Shown here one piece after another: positions 27,033 through 38,110 of a stretch of 64,000 nucleotides of DNA. The number at the start of each line of letters is the position of its first letter. Position 1 is the stretch's first letter. This stretch comes from Chondrilla cf. caribensis (taxonomy: Eukaryota; Porifera; Demospongiae; Chondrillida; Chondrillidae). A program made the translations under genes and the position numbers. Under the pieces are notes generated by a model that was not told the DNA's origin, searched no databases, and worked only from the letters and a program-made list of their open reading frames with translations. Where the stretch lies: contig OZ026568.1 in NCBI GenBank assembly GCA_964020155.1, positions 2,957,820 through 3,021,819 on the forward strand, written 5' to 3'.

Positions 27033-28155
27033 ATGACTCACTCACAGCTCTTTGCGATCGTATTAGAGAGAGATCAAAAGACGTACACTCAGGGGACACC
27101 GTTAGTGGTAATGTGGTTCTCAATGTTAGGAAAAAATGTTTCACAGGCCTAGGATCGTCCTCACGGTGAAGGGAATTGCTGATCTTGATTTTGGCTCGAG
27201 TGGTAATCTAACAGCCAATGAAACCTACCTGGACCGTCGAATTAACCTAGCGGGAGGTAGTGGCGGTAACCAGAAACTTCAGCCTGGGCATTACGAATTT
27301 CCTTTCTCTATACAGCTCCCCCACACACCACTACCGTCTTCCATTGACCATAAACTTGCCAGTGTTAGGTATTGGATGGAGGCCGATATGTATCGACCTT
27401 GGCCGTACGACAATCATTGGCATATGCTCGCTTTTATTGTCGTTGAATGTGTCAACTTACGTCAGGAACAAGTCACCAACCGTCCCTTGGCTGTGCGCCA
27501 GCAGGCTAATCTATTCTTTTTTCCTTGTACCTCTGGTCCAATAATTCTAACAGCAACCACTGACAGACAAGGTTATTGTCCTGGAGAGAGTATCCAAGTG
27601 ATAGCACATTTGGAGAATAATTCACATGCTGCAGTGAGAGGGTTGAGAGCCGCACTCATACGAAAAGCCAAGTGTTATACCCAAGGGCAGACGCGTACTT
27701 ATGAGATGAATGTAACTCAAATAAACTCTCGAAGTTATATTCCAGCTGGACAAAGCTTTGAATGGAATTCATATCTACCTATTCCCGAAATCTGTATACC
27801 AACCACTAACACTAATAGGCTATTCAAAGTTGAGTACACATTGCTTGTGGAAGCAGTACGGCCATTTTTCCATTCACCAATGAGAATTGTTGTACCAATC
27901 TTCATTGGCACTGTACCTCCCAGCTTGGGAAATGCCGATGTACCTCGTCAATCCACTACTGGAGGAACACTGAATACGGCTGAGCGGGTTCAGCGTCATA
28001 CAGAGCATCTGTTTGAACAGGCTGAAATAGCTCCCTTGAATCCAATGCCCCAAATACCTGTTGAAATTCTGCCATCTTATAATCCTGAAATATCAAACCC
28101 AGAGCCCTTTAATCCTGAATTTTATAATGACCTACCCCCACCTTACCCAGGATAG
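27033..28155 (+). pseudogene. Alpha-arrestin (ARRDC-like), group A copy 1, frameshifted
   Basis: This is the paralogue of the intact gene at 30066. The ATG at 27033 opens MTHSQLFAIVLERDQKTYTQ, matching that gene's start, but after about 33 codons an A6 run (27131-27136; A7 in the paralogue) shifts the frame into an early stop. The rest is open in the other frame from 27136 to 28155. It encodes the remaining Arrestin_N, the Arrestin_C domain (ILTATTDRQGYCPGESIQV) and a proline-rich tail ending DLPPPYPG, which keeps a PPxY motif. Apart from the one base everything is intact. It may be a fresh pseudogene, a sequencing error in a homopolymer, or a gene starting at the ATG at 27136 with most of the first arrestin strands missing. 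Confidence 0.75.
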
Positions 28156-28980
28156 CCCAGCCTGGTACTCACAATACATTTTTACACTATTTATGCATGT
28201 AACGTTGCTTTGCATTTTTTGTTTATTGATATCATGAAGCATTTTTTGTGGAAACTGTTGATCTTCATTATACTGCATCATTCATTGATTATTTATTATT
28301 TATTCATTCATTCACTATTCATTATATACTACAACATTATACTGTATTATAATTGTTATTCAATTCACCGTAATATTTAAATTTATAAAGCATTGGTGTT
28401 TGTTACACAGTAACTGTATGAAGTATTTATAAAATGTTCACCCAACGGTTACTTTCCATGAAGGGAGGATCAATGACAAGGAACCAGGATGACTGCCTTG
28501 GACCTTTGCTTTCTATGCAAGTACTAGACCAGGTGGACAGGACAGTTGTTCAGATCATAAGCAGACATGGCTGGCTATTTCCACATCCTGTTGATAATGT
28601 TGATAAAGTTTCCTACACAAACATTGAGCATTACCCACATCCTGTTATCCTCGCATTGCATATAGTTGTGAAATCCAGTGACATGTATCTACCTGCATGG
28701 ACTAGACACAACGTCACAGCCAAATACACCTCACTGAAACATTCTTTTACATTATACTATTGGAATTGCTTCACACTATGCATAATGTATACTTGGTCCA
28801 GAGCAAGATTTTATAAGAAATATAATTACACTGCACAAGATTAGTGGTAACTGATAATAATAATATGAAGATTGAACTGAAACAGATTATGTTTATTTGA
28901 AATTATTTCACAGTAGCGTTTCCTTCCTTAAGCGGGAAAGTCTGTACTTTCAGTACAATCTTCATAATATTATTTGTAGT
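28156..28980. other. Group A 3' flank
   Basis: AT-rich with an ATTC-type simple repeat (28280-28330). The segment 28434-28844 is homologous to 31480-31860 downstream of the second copy. Its open frame is not conserved in length between copies, so it is read as flank and not a gene. Confidence 0.6.
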
Positions 28981-29271
28981 CACCTGTAGGATCATTCACA
29001 CAGACTACTCACTGGATGTGGAGGTTGTGGTGCCCACCTTCAGCTTCAATCTCCATGTTATCCTACCGATTGTCATTGGTACTGAGCCTCTCAGATCAGC
29101 ATACACCAATACCACCCTCCCGTCCATTGGATTCACAGACGTGGAAGCAGTCAACATAGCAGACAACCAGTACACCATGAGACAGACCCAATTTGCTCCG
29201 ATGTACTCCATGGTCCAGATGCCTCCGGTGGGACAGTTCGAGAGTCAACCTCCTCCCACATTGCAGGAACG
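28981..29271 (+). pseudogene. Group B alpha-arrestin fragment (C-terminal end)
   Basis: Sequence from RIIHTDYSLDVEVVVPTF to MVQMPPVGQFESQPPPT is preserved at very high identity to the group B genes. Everything upstream is missing. It sits exactly between the two group A duplication units, so it marks the recombination junction. No start codon or stop fits a functional gene. Confidence 0.85.
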
Positions 29272-29636
29272 CATTCACTCCCATATCGATATAATACTCC
29301 ATATACATGTCACATTATTGTTTAAATCAAATTCAGCGTTTCAGACACCCTATGACCTGTTTGTGAACTGCAATTCAGGAATATCATTTTTTGGGTTGGT
29401 GTTGGAATATTTTCAGTTTGTGTAACGAACTACATGTTCTAACTAGCCAGTACGTTACAAATTGATTGATTTCAAAAGTTGTCATGGGACTACCAATGTG
29501 AAAACAAGGATTGCGTGTTTGACTGTTGGCATAGCACATTGACATTATCAACAGTACCATACAACTGTGGTGGAATCACAGACTGCACTTATCTGGTCTG
29601 CTGTGAGCATCTTTCTAAGTGTCCGTGGTATGAAAA

Positions 29637-29637
<1 letters not shown>

Positions 29638-29700
<63 letters not shown>
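29638..29700. repeat. (TG)n microsatellite in group A 5' flank, right copy
   Basis: About 31 TG units followed by a TGTGCATG-rich tail, homologous to 26198-26300. Confidence 0.9.
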
Positions 29701-29703
<3 letters not shown>

Positions 29704-30065
29704 TGTGTTTGTGTGTGCATGTGTATGCATGTGTGCATGAGTATGCGTGTGTGCATGTGTATGCGTGTGCGCATGCATGTGTGCATGTGTGCATGTGTAT
29801 GCGTGTGTATGCACTTGTTCCGACATAATATGTTGGTGTTTCAATGTGTCATGATTCTTACATTCACGTATTTAACATGCATGTGCCATGAGTTCTAGCC
29901 GCTACTTCACTGTTTGAATGAATGCATTCACGTGTTTAACACGTGCTGGGAATTCTTGCGTGTCTCGTAATAGCATTATGATTTATACCTTTTATTTAGT
30001 ATAGAGTATCTATTATGTTTGTATGAATCTCGGCCAGGTAACCAGTAGCCTAGAAGTGTCTGTGG

Positions 30066-31223
30066 ATGTCACGTTTACAGCCCTTTGCGATCGTATTGGA
30101 GAGAAATCAAAAAAAGTACACCCAGGGAGACACGATTAGAGGTAATGTAGTTGTCAATGTTCGAGAAAAAAAGAAGTTTCGCAGTATCACCCTCACTGTG
30201 AAGGGAGAAGCTCGTCTTCGTTGGGATAAGAAAGAATGCTCGGGGGACCCGGACCCCGGTGCTTTTTCGCGTGATCGTTTCACAGCCAAAGAAACCTACC
30301 TGGACTGTCTAATTTATCTAGCGGGAGGTGATGGCAGTACCCAAGAACTTCAGCCTGGGAATTATGGATTTCCTTTCTCTATACAGCTCCCCTACTTACC
30401 ACTACCGTCCTCCTTTAACTATATGCACGGCAGCGTTAAATATTGGCTGGAGGGCCATATGGATCGACCCTGGCGAACGAATCATAGAGATAAGCTCGAG
30501 TTTACCGTGATTGAATGTGTCACCTTACGTCGGGAACAAATTGCCAACCGTCCCTTGGCTGTGCGCCAGCAGGCTAATCTATGCTGTTTCCCTTGTACCT
30601 CTGGTCCAATAATTCTGACTGCAACCACTGACAGACAAGGTTATTGTCCGGGAGAGAGTATCCTGGTGACAGCGCAGTTGGAGAATAATTCACATGCTGC
30701 AGTGAGAATGATGATAGCCACACTCAAACGAAAAGTTGAGTTTTATGCCCAAGGGTCCACACGTAGTATTGAGGAGAATGTAACTCAAATGAAAACTCCA
30801 AATGGTATTGCAGCTGGACAAAGCTTTGAATGGAATGTACATCTACCTATTCCCGGAATCTGTATACCAACCACTAACACTAATAGGCTATTCAAAGTTG
30901 AGTACACATTGTTTGTGGTAGCAGCACGGCCATTTTTCCATTCACCAATGAGAACTGTTGTACCTATTTTCATTGGCACTGTACCTCCCAGCTTGGGAAA
31001 TGCCGATGTACCTCGTCAATCCACTACTGGAGGAACACTGAATACGGCTGAGCGAGTTCAACTTCATGCGGAGCATCTGTTTGAACAGGCCGAAATAGCT
31101 CCCTTGAATCCAATGCCCCAAATCCCTGTTGAAATTCTGCCATCTTATAATCCTGAAATATCAAACCCAGAGCCCTTTAATCCTGAATTTTATGACGACC
31201 TACCCCCACCTTACCCAGAATAG
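30066..31223 (+). CDS. Alpha-arrestin (ARRDC/TXNIP-like), group A, intact
   Basis: An intronless gene of 385 residues. Alpha-arrestins are cytosolic adaptors that bring Nedd4-family ubiquitin ligases to membrane receptors and transporters. Arrestin_N spans about residues 5-155 (FAIVLERNQKKYTQGDTIRG; LQPGNYGFPFSIQLPYLPLP; VKYWLEGHMDRPW). The linker carries the Cys pair of this clade (CCFPCTSGP). Arrestin_C spans about 185-310 (ILTATTDRQGYCPGESILV; VPIFIGTVPPSLG). The proline-rich tail has NPEPFNPEFYDDLPPPYPE, so one clear PPxY (PPPY) sits at the extreme C-terminus. Length matches the animal ARRDC family. The ATG at 30066 aligns with that of the frameshifted copy. Sequence identity to group B is low outside domain signatures, so the two groups split long before the recent duplications. 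Confidence 0.9.
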   Translation: MSRLQPFAIVLERNQKKYTQGDTIRGNVVVNVREKKKFRSITLTVKGEARLRWDKKECSGDPDPGAFSRDRFTAKETYLDCLIYLAGGDGSTQELQPGNYGFPFSIQLPYLPLPSSFNYMHGSVKYWLEGHMDRPWRTNHRDKLEFTVIECVTLRREQIANRPLAVRQQANLCCFPCTSGPIILTATTDRQGYCPGESILVTAQLENNSHAAVRMMIATLKRKVEFYAQGSTRSIEENVTQMKTPNGIAAGQSFEWNVHLPIPGICIPTTNTNRLFKVEYTLFVVAARPFFHSPMRTVVPIFIGTVPPSLGNADVPRQSTTGGTLNTAERVQLHAEHLFEQAEIAPLNPMPQIPVEILPSYNPEISNPEPFNPEFYDDLPPPYPE

Positions 31224-32874
31224 CCCATCCTGGTACTGCCAATACATTTTTACACCATTTTTGCATGTAACATTGCTTTGCATTTTTGTTTACAGTATTA
31301 TGAAACATTTTTCTTGTGTAAGCTGTTGACATTTATTATACTGCATCATTCATTGATTATTTATTATTCATTCATTCATTCATTCATTTACTATTCATTA
31401 TACTACATCATTATACTGTATTGTTATTCAATTCACCATATTATTTATGAAGTATTTATAAAATCTTTACCCAACGGTTACTTTCCACGAAGGGAGAATC
31501 AATGACAAGGAATCAGGTTAACTGCCTTGGACCTTTGCATTCTATGCAAGTACTAGACCAGGTGGACGGGACAATTGTTCAGATCATAAGTAGACATGGC
31601 AGGCTATTTCCACATCCTGTTGATAATGTTGATAAAGTTCCCTACACAAACATTGAGAATTACCCACATCCTGTTATCCTCGCATTGCATATAGTTGTGA
31701 AATCCAGTGACATGCCTACCTGCATGGACTAGACACAACATCACAGCCAAATACACCTCACTGAAACCATATAATAGATACTCCAAACCTTGCAATTGCT
31801 TCACACTATGCATATACTGTATATAATACTTGGTCCAGAGTACGATCATTGTAATATAATAATAATAACACCGAGCTAGAATAGTGGTAATTGACTATAT
31901 GAAGATTATATTGAATCAGATTGTCCCTATTAAGGGAGGAAATGAGACTGTCAAAAATACATTACTCAAGTTGTTACTGACTGCAGTGGAAGTATGAGTC
32001 TAAATGATTGCAATTGCCTCTCAAGATTGTCAAATGACAATGGATCATAGTATTATTAATGTTAATTACTTAATTCACACCACAAGTTGATGGCTCCCTT
32101 CAACTCGATCATGACAAAATTTCGTCATCTCCACCAAGTGCATTATTTCTTATCTGTGCTTTTGATACAGTCATTTCAAAGTTGGTTGCAAATGATAATC
32201 GGCCGGATCTTGTCTTTCACGTGCTTTTCATTTCAGCCGATGAAAATCCAATGAATTCAATTACACTAGCATCTCATTGGCTCAAATGACAATCACATGA
32301 ACTACATTCTTTCGCATGCAACCCTAAAACGACTGTATACTGTCGGAGTGACCGATGATTCATAAGCTAAATTTTTGTTTGCTAATATATTGATCAGATT
32401 GAGTCAGTAACAATGTAAGATGGTTGTATGTGTCACTTCGTTTATTTGTGTTTGTTTTAAGCATTTACACATTGTGTACATACAGTAGTTAACAATGTAT
32501 ACCTGTGCCTAGCAATTTTTCTAATGTTACGATAGCAAATCGACCACAAAAGTGCCAGTATAGTCTATGTCCCAATGTGAAAACATTATAAATTAATTTG
32601 CTATGTATTCAAATGACGAGATAATCCAAATCTGCATTCCATGGAAAACATACATAATATGCGATAGAAATCTGAACTAGGTTTGAGCAGGGTGTAAGTG
32701 AAAGTTATATAATGGTCTAATTAGGAGGTCATTTCTACTGTTACAGTAACAATAGATAGTAATTATCCCCTATACCAGCTAGTACGAATTCAATAGGCGC
32801 ATTTATATTGAATAATGGTCAAACTGAATCAGACTATAGATTGTTGAACTTTATTATAAGCGTTTTCTAGGTCG
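31224..32874. other. Spacer between group A and group B arrestins
   Basis: It begins with the group A 3' flank (to about 31890) and then unique AT-rich sequence. From about 32400 there is a degenerate class I group B promoter region, homologous to 46380-46900. No intact gene. Confidence 0.6.
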
Positions 32875-32915
32875 ATGGCACCTCCGCAAGTGTTTGTAAT
32901 CCAAGTACAGGATCT
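32875..32915 (+). pseudogene. Group B alpha-arrestin fragment (first 13 codons)
   Basis: The gene start MAPPQVFVIQVQD follows the typical class I leader 'tctaggtcg', then jumps directly into spacer sequence ('ctatttacttgttatttgat'), which elsewhere lies downstream of group B genes. A deletion removed the rest of the gene. Confidence 0.85.
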
Positions 32916-33653
32916 ATTTACTTGTTATTTGATTACTATTAGAATCTGATTTCTTGAGCCAGATTAGTTGAATCTGTTCATACTTATCAACCACAAATGA
33001 GAGTGGTATGCCTGGTTTTGCTTCATAAAAATTAATGCCTCAGGCTGAATCAGATAGTAATATATCAGACTCACTGTCACATTGAAGTAACAGACTCTCG
33101 GAAGTCAATGAGCTTGGTTAATGACAAGCATAATAATTTTTTATATAGTCATAATATTATTATAGTGTTTGTATTGATCGTACAGTTTAGGTGTTCTGAT
33201 TCAATTATGTGGTACACTACTGCAAGAATGGTTCATGGTTGTGCAACCCGTTAATATTCAAGGTCTAGTGGTGACCTTGTGAATGGTATGACATCACAAC
33301 ACACTTGCACACTCAGCACATGTGGACATTCTCAGACTTTGTATGGTAGTATCACTGTATGACCAGTTGGAGTCAGTAACCATGTGTGTTGTTTGTATGT
33401 GCATGTCATGATCACTTTGTTTCTTTGTGTTAGCTTTAGAGTATAATAATCAGTATTATAGTAATATATCTACCAAGTGCATGTGTACATACAGTAGCTA
33501 ACAATGTATGTTTGTGTTTAGCCAGATATACAGATATATTATAATATATATACGGTAGAAATGTGATTGAGCAAGGCATACATATGCATGATGAAGTCAT
33601 ATATAACTATCTAAAATTAATATTAGTAAGAATTAGGAATGTTCTACTATAGA

Positions 33654-33661
33654 TATAAAAA
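33654..33661 (+). promoter_or_regulatory. Class I arrestin TATA box
   Basis: TATAAAAA lies 79 bp before the ATG at 33733. Equivalent elements lie 76, 77 and 85 bp before the ATGs at 36303, 52306 and 50214. Confidence 0.5.
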
Positions 33662-33732
33662 CGGAAATGAATTGATCTATATTATAATATAGATAATAGA
33701 CAAGAACTTTATAATAGGCCTTACCTAGGTCG

Positions 33733-34806
33733 ATGGCACCTCCACAAGTGTTTGTAATCGAAGTACAGGATGGAAACAGGGCGGTATATTCCTCTGGACA
33801 AACCATCAACGGGAGAGTCATTCTCCACTGCCAGGAGCAGAAAAAGCTTCGTGGTGTCTACCTTAATCTTGTGGGGAGAGCCTACTTTCGTTGGACAGAT
33901 GATGGGGACAACTGGAAAACAGCCGAAGAGCCCTATTTCAACTATCAAGTTAACCTTTGGGGAGGAGATGGCGGTAGTCAACAACTACCACCTGGAAATT
34001 ACGAGTGGCCGTTTTCCTTCCAGTTGCCTTCTGTGGCCTTGCCCACGTCTTATGAAGGGCACTATGGCAACGTTAGATATTGGTTGGAAGCTCGTATGGA
34101 TCGTCCCTGGAAGTTTGATCATGTGAGCAAGTTTGCTTTCACCGTTCTCGAACGTGTAGACCTCAATCTATCCCAAGAAGACCTTAACGCTCCTCGTCGA
34201 GGTGAAGGTCAAAAGACACTAGGTTGTCTATGCTGTAAATCAGGACCTTTGACTCTCGCAGTATCCACCGATCGAGGTGCTTATTGTGCAGGGGAGAAGA
34301 TCCTCCTGAATGCACGGCTGGAGAATAACACCAACAAGGAAATGAGAATGTTGAGAGCCACCCTCAGGCGCAAGATAACGTTTCATGCCCAGGGCAGTAG
34401 ACGACACCATCAGGATATTGTCGCAAAGATTAAGACAACTAGGGGTATTCCAGCTGGGCAAATATTCGAATGGAACCAGGAGCCTCTTCCCATCCCAGCT
34501 TGCCCTCCGTCTTCCCACACCTGTAGGATCATTCACACAGACTACTCACTGGATGTGGAGGTTGTGGTGCCCACCTTCAGCTTCAATCTCCATGTCATTC
34601 TACCCATTGTCATTGGTACCGAGCCTCTCAGATCAGCATACACCAATACCACCTCCCCGTCCATCGGATTCACAAATGTGGAAGTGCACATGGTCAACAT
34701 AGCAGATAACCAGTACACCATGGGACAGACCCATTTTGCTCCGATGTACTCCATGGTCCAGATGCCTGCAGTGGGACAATTCGAGACTCCACCCTACCCT
34801 AGCTAA
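33733..34806 (+). CDS. Alpha-arrestin, group B copy (357 aa)
   Basis: Intronless. Arrestin_N runs from about residue 5 to 150 (MAPPQVFVIEVQDGNRAVYS; LPPGNYEWPFSFQLPS; VRYWLEARMDRPWKFDH). A short linker contains the GCLCCKSGP Cys pair. Arrestin_C follows (RGAYCAGEKILLNARLEN; FNLHVILPIVIGTEPL). The tail is short and ends QFETPPYPS, so it has TPPY and not a true PPxY. The first variable loop after RAYFRW is only about 10 residues (TDDGDNWKTA), the shortest in the array. The N-terminus reads RAVYSSGQ where others have RAFFPGQ, so this is the most divergent open copy at the 5' end. A class I TATA-type promoter precedes it. It is presumably a cytosolic trafficking adaptor like other ARRDC proteins, but the missing PPxY makes direct Nedd4-WW binding doubtful. 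Confidence 0.88.
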   Translation: MAPPQVFVIEVQDGNRAVYSSGQTINGRVILHCQEQKKLRGVYLNLVGRAYFRWTDDGDNWKTAEEPYFNYQVNLWGGDGGSQQLPPGNYEWPFSFQLPSVALPTSYEGHYGNVRYWLEARMDRPWKFDHVSKFAFTVLERVDLNLSQEDLNAPRRGEGQKTLGCLCCKSGPLTLAVSTDRGAYCAGEKILLNARLENNTNKEMRMLRATLRRKITFHAQGSRRHHQDIVAKIKTTRGIPAGQIFEWNQEPLPIPACPPSSHTCRIIHTDYSLDVEVVVPTFSFNLHVILPIVIGTEPLRSAYTNTTSPSIGFTNVEVHMVNIADNQYTMGQTHFAPMYSMVQMPAVGQFETPPYPS

Positions 34807-36302
34807 TGGATTACTCTGGTATTTAGTTACGTAATATTTATTTATTACCTACCTGTAATCAAGTAATATAAGGAAATACCTGTAGTGTCTTGTAACGAAT
34901 AGTACACTACAAACTGATGTAATGCGCTACTTCATTTGCATTCAATACTGATATTGGCTATAAATATAATATATATATATATATAATATTATAGTAGTAA
35001 TAAACAAAGCAATTAAAAGGCTTATTTTAACAAGAAACATGCATTCAATGGCTGTAAACTGACCCTCTCGCACACTATAACTATATATATATGTGTGTGT
35101 GATTTCCTAGCTTCTGTGCCAACCAGCAGTGACTCAATGTATTCTGCAATTAACCACGTGATTTCAACAAACACGAGTTTACAACGATAAACAGAAAGAT
35201 GGGAGACATGCGCGTGTACGAAAACTATATAATTTCTTTGGGTGGAAATATTATGTATGTCAATGTAATATGTCATATTATTGCAGTTATGTTTGATATT
35301 AAGTAATATGCAATTGTAATGATTCAGAATTACATAAATGAAAAGTAATATGTAATAAGTAGTGTGATTATACTTTTCAAAAGTAACAACCCCAACACTG
35401 TAACTATCAGTTTTTTGTACGTATAGCATTGGTCTGCTGTAGTAGTTGAGTCTATTGTCACAGTGGGAACATTGAGATCTGTTATTAATTTTTATTTTTG
35501 TTGTTACATTAGCTGAATCTGTTCAGAATTATCAATCACAAACTAAATTGGTATGCCTGTTTTCACTTCATATTATGCTGATAGTAATATCCAACTCATG
35601 TCACTTTTAAAATAACACACTATGGAAGTTAATGAGCTTGGTTAATCTTAAAAGCGTTAGCCTTAGCATAATTTTGTATTTATTGTACAGTTCTAGGTAT
35701 TCTGATTTAATTATGTGGTTCACATCATATTGCAAGATTGATTTACACATGGTTGTGCAACCCTGTTAATATTCAAGGTCTAGTGGTTACCTTGTGAATG
35801 GTATGACATCACAACACACTTGCACACTCAGCACATGTGGACATTCTTATTAGACTTCGTATGGTAGTATGACCAGTTGGAGTCAGTGCCAATTGTATGT
35901 GTCACTTTGTTTATTTGCATTCAATTTAGTTTAATATAATATATCTACCAAGTGTGTACATACAGTAGCTAACAATGTATGCCTGTGCTTAGCCATTTCT
36001 AATGTTGGGTATACAGTATACAAACCAACCTCAAAAGGGCCCATGCAGTATCATGAGTCTAACTGTCAATGTGACAACAGCATTGTATAAATTAATAATT
36101 GTATTTGCATCTGATGGAATACATAGATACATATTATGTGGTAGAAACATGATTGAGCAAGGCGTACATGACGAAGTCATATAACTATCTAATATTAGTA
36201 AGCCTTAGGAATGTTCTACTAATAGATATAAAGACGGATATGAGTTGATCTATATCATATAGATAGTAGACAAGAACTTTATTATAGGGCTGTTCTAAGT
36301 CG
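34807..36302. other. Group B spacer
   Basis: The 3' flank 34810-35330 recurs at about 44330-44890. Block U follows (35510-35870), then a class I promoter. An AATAAA lies at about 34997. No other gene seen. Confidence 0.65.
36227..36233 (+). promoter_or_regulatory. Class I arrestin TATA box
   Basis: TATAAAG, 76 bp before the ATG at 36303, within the conserved context 'gatataaagacgg'. Confidence 0.5.
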
Positions 36303-37421
36303 ATGGCACCTCCGCAAGTGTTCGTAATCGAAGTACAGGATGGAAACAGGCCGTTTTTCCCTGGACAAACCATCAACGGGAGAGTTATTCTCCGTTGCCA
36401 GGAGCAGAAAAGGCTTCGTGGGATCTACCTTAATCTTGTGGGAAGAGCCTACGTTAGTTGGTCAACTGGTTATGAGCCGGGCCAGACCACGCGTACGGTA
36501 ACAGCCGAAGAGCCCTATTTCAACTTTCGAGTTAACCTTTGGGGAGGAGACGGCGGTTGTCAACAACTACCACCTGGAAATTACGAATGGCCATTTTCCT
36601 TCCAGTTGCCTTCCGTGGTCTTGCCCACGTCTTATGAAGGGAACTCTGGCAAAATAAGATATTGGTTGGAAGCTCGTATGGATCGTCCCCGGAAGTTTGA
36701 CCATGTGAGCAAGTTCGCTTTCACCATCCTCGAACGTGTCGACCTCAACCTATCCCAAGAAGACCTTAACGCTCCTCGTCGAGGTGAAGGTCAAAAGACA
36801 CTAGGTTGTCTATGCTGTGAATCAGGGCCTTTGACTCTCGCAGTGTCCACCAATCGAAGTGCTTACTGTGCAGGTGAGAAGATCCTCCTGAATGCTCGGC
36901 TGGAGAATAACACCAATATAGAAATGGAATTTATGAAAGCTACCCTCAGGCGCAGGATGACGTTGTATGCCCGGGGTGAGATACGGGAAGGGAAGGTTAA
37001 GGTAGCTCAGATACAGACAACTGGGGGTATTCCAGCTAGGCAAATATTCGAATGGAACCAGGAGCCTCTTCCCATCCCAGCTTGCCCACCGTCTTCCCAC
37101 ACCTGTAGGATCATTCACACAGACTACTTACTGGATGTGGAGATCAGCTTCAATCTCCATGTCATTCTACCCATTGTCATTGGTACTGAGCCTCTCAGAT
37201 CAGCATACACCAATACCACTCTCCCGTCCATTAGATACGTGAATGTGGGAGCAGTCAACATAGTAGACAACCAGCACACCATGGGACAGACCCAATTTGC
37301 TCCGATGTACTCGATGGTCCAGATGCCTCCGGTGGGACAGTTTGAGAGTCAACCTCCTCCCACACATCCTCCAGATTCTAGGAACCAGGAGGATGACCCA
37401 CCCCCTCCATACCCTGGCTAA
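36303..37421 (+). CDS. Alpha-arrestin, group B copy (372 aa) with PPPY tail
   Basis: Same two-domain layout and intronless structure as the other group B genes. The tail is longer (ESQPPPTHPPDSRNQEDD) and ends PPPPYPG, so it retains a true PPxY for WW-domain docking. Two oddities may affect folding. About five residues (VVVPT) are missing from the Arrestin_C strand that reads LDVEVVVPTFSFNLHV in most copies; here it is LDVEISFNLHV. The near-invariant RPWKFDH is RPRKFDH. The second variable loop (GEIREGKVKVAQI) is unlike any other copy. The frame is open throughout, so the gene may be functional, but these changes suggest relaxed or altered constraint. A class I promoter precedes it. Confidence 0.85.
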   Translation: MAPPQVFVIEVQDGNRPFFPGQTINGRVILRCQEQKRLRGIYLNLVGRAYVSWSTGYEPGQTTRTVTAEEPYFNFRVNLWGGDGGCQQLPPGNYEWPFSFQLPSVVLPTSYEGNSGKIRYWLEARMDRPRKFDHVSKFAFTILERVDLNLSQEDLNAPRRGEGQKTLGCLCCESGPLTLAVSTNRSAYCAGEKILLNARLENNTNIEMEFMKATLRRRMTLYARGEIREGKVKVAQIQTTGGIPARQIFEWNQEPLPIPACPPSSHTCRIIHTDYLLDVEISFNLHVILPIVIGTEPLRSAYTNTTLPSIRYVNVGAVNIVDNQHTMGQTQFAPMYSMVQMPPVGQFESQPPPTHPPDSRNQEDDPPPPYPG

Positions 37422-37862
37422 GACATTCCAGTCTCCATTTGGCTGCATCACATAATTTTTGAATGTAACAGCACTGTTCTAGACTATACTGTGTGTGCAC
37501 ATGTATGTATTCATTATTGTATGATCATGATATTGATCTGTTGTAGTAGTTTAATTTTACTGCAGGAGCAGGTTAAGGTTGCAATTTGAAGTCTATGAGA
37601 TCGGTTAATTTGCAAGCATATATAATTTTACAGTCTTATAAGGTGTTCTGTTTCACTTATGTGATACACATCCTATAGCAAGAATGTTTTACACATTGCT
37701 GTGCAACCTGTTAATATTAATATTCACTTTAAACCTTGGGAATTCCCAGACACAACAACAGTCTTGCACACTTCAGGTGATACTATATATGTGTGGCTTC
37801 CCGGAACATCACACACAGAAGTGCATGTGTGCAGTGAACCATGCTAATGCAATGTAACATGT
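37422..37862. other. 3' flank of group B gene
   Basis: Homologous to 43080-43465 downstream of the 41919 gene, including 'gtgtggcttcccggaacatc'. The two flanks then diverge into different arrestin fragments. Confidence 0.65.
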
Positions 37863-38110
37863 TTAGCTCCAATTTCCACATCATTCTACCGATTGTCATT
37901 GGTACTGTGCCTCTCAGATCAGCATACACCAGTACCACCCTCCCGTCCATTGGATTCACAAACTTGGAAGCAGTCAACATAGCAGACAACCAGTACACCA
38001 TGAGACAGACCCAATTTGCTCCGATGTACTCCATGGTCCAGATGCCTCCGGTGGGACAGTTCGAGAGTCAACCCTATACCCTAGCCAATGGATTTACAGA
38101 TGATAACTAT
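37863..38110 (+). pseudogene. Group B alpha-arrestin fragment (C-terminal end)
   Basis: It preserves the stretch from SNFHIILPIVIGTVPL through MVQMPPVGQFESQPYTLA at high identity, then runs into the shared 3' flank ('tggatttacagatgataact'). No N-terminal domain. An upstream ATG at 37853 is fortuitous. Confidence 0.85.

Larger units (their letters stand above)
25815..28860. repeat. Segmental duplication, left copy (group A arrestin unit)
   Basis: The block from about 25815 to 28860 recurs at about 29265-31890. It covers the 5' flank with its (TG)n tract, the arrestin gene and about 700 bp of 3' flank. Shared landmarks include 'acaaactacatgttctaact', 'gtcatgggactaccaatgtg' and 'aagtactagaccaggtgga'. 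Confidence 0.85.
29265..31890. repeat. Segmental duplication, right copy (group A arrestin unit)
   Basis: Partner of 25815-28860, containing the intact group A gene. The left border abuts the group B fragment at 28981-29271. Confidence 0.85.

Noticed and set aside
28434..28844. 136-codon frame downstream of group A copy 1
   Set aside because: The homologous segment at 31502 stops early after a two-base difference, so the frame is not maintained.
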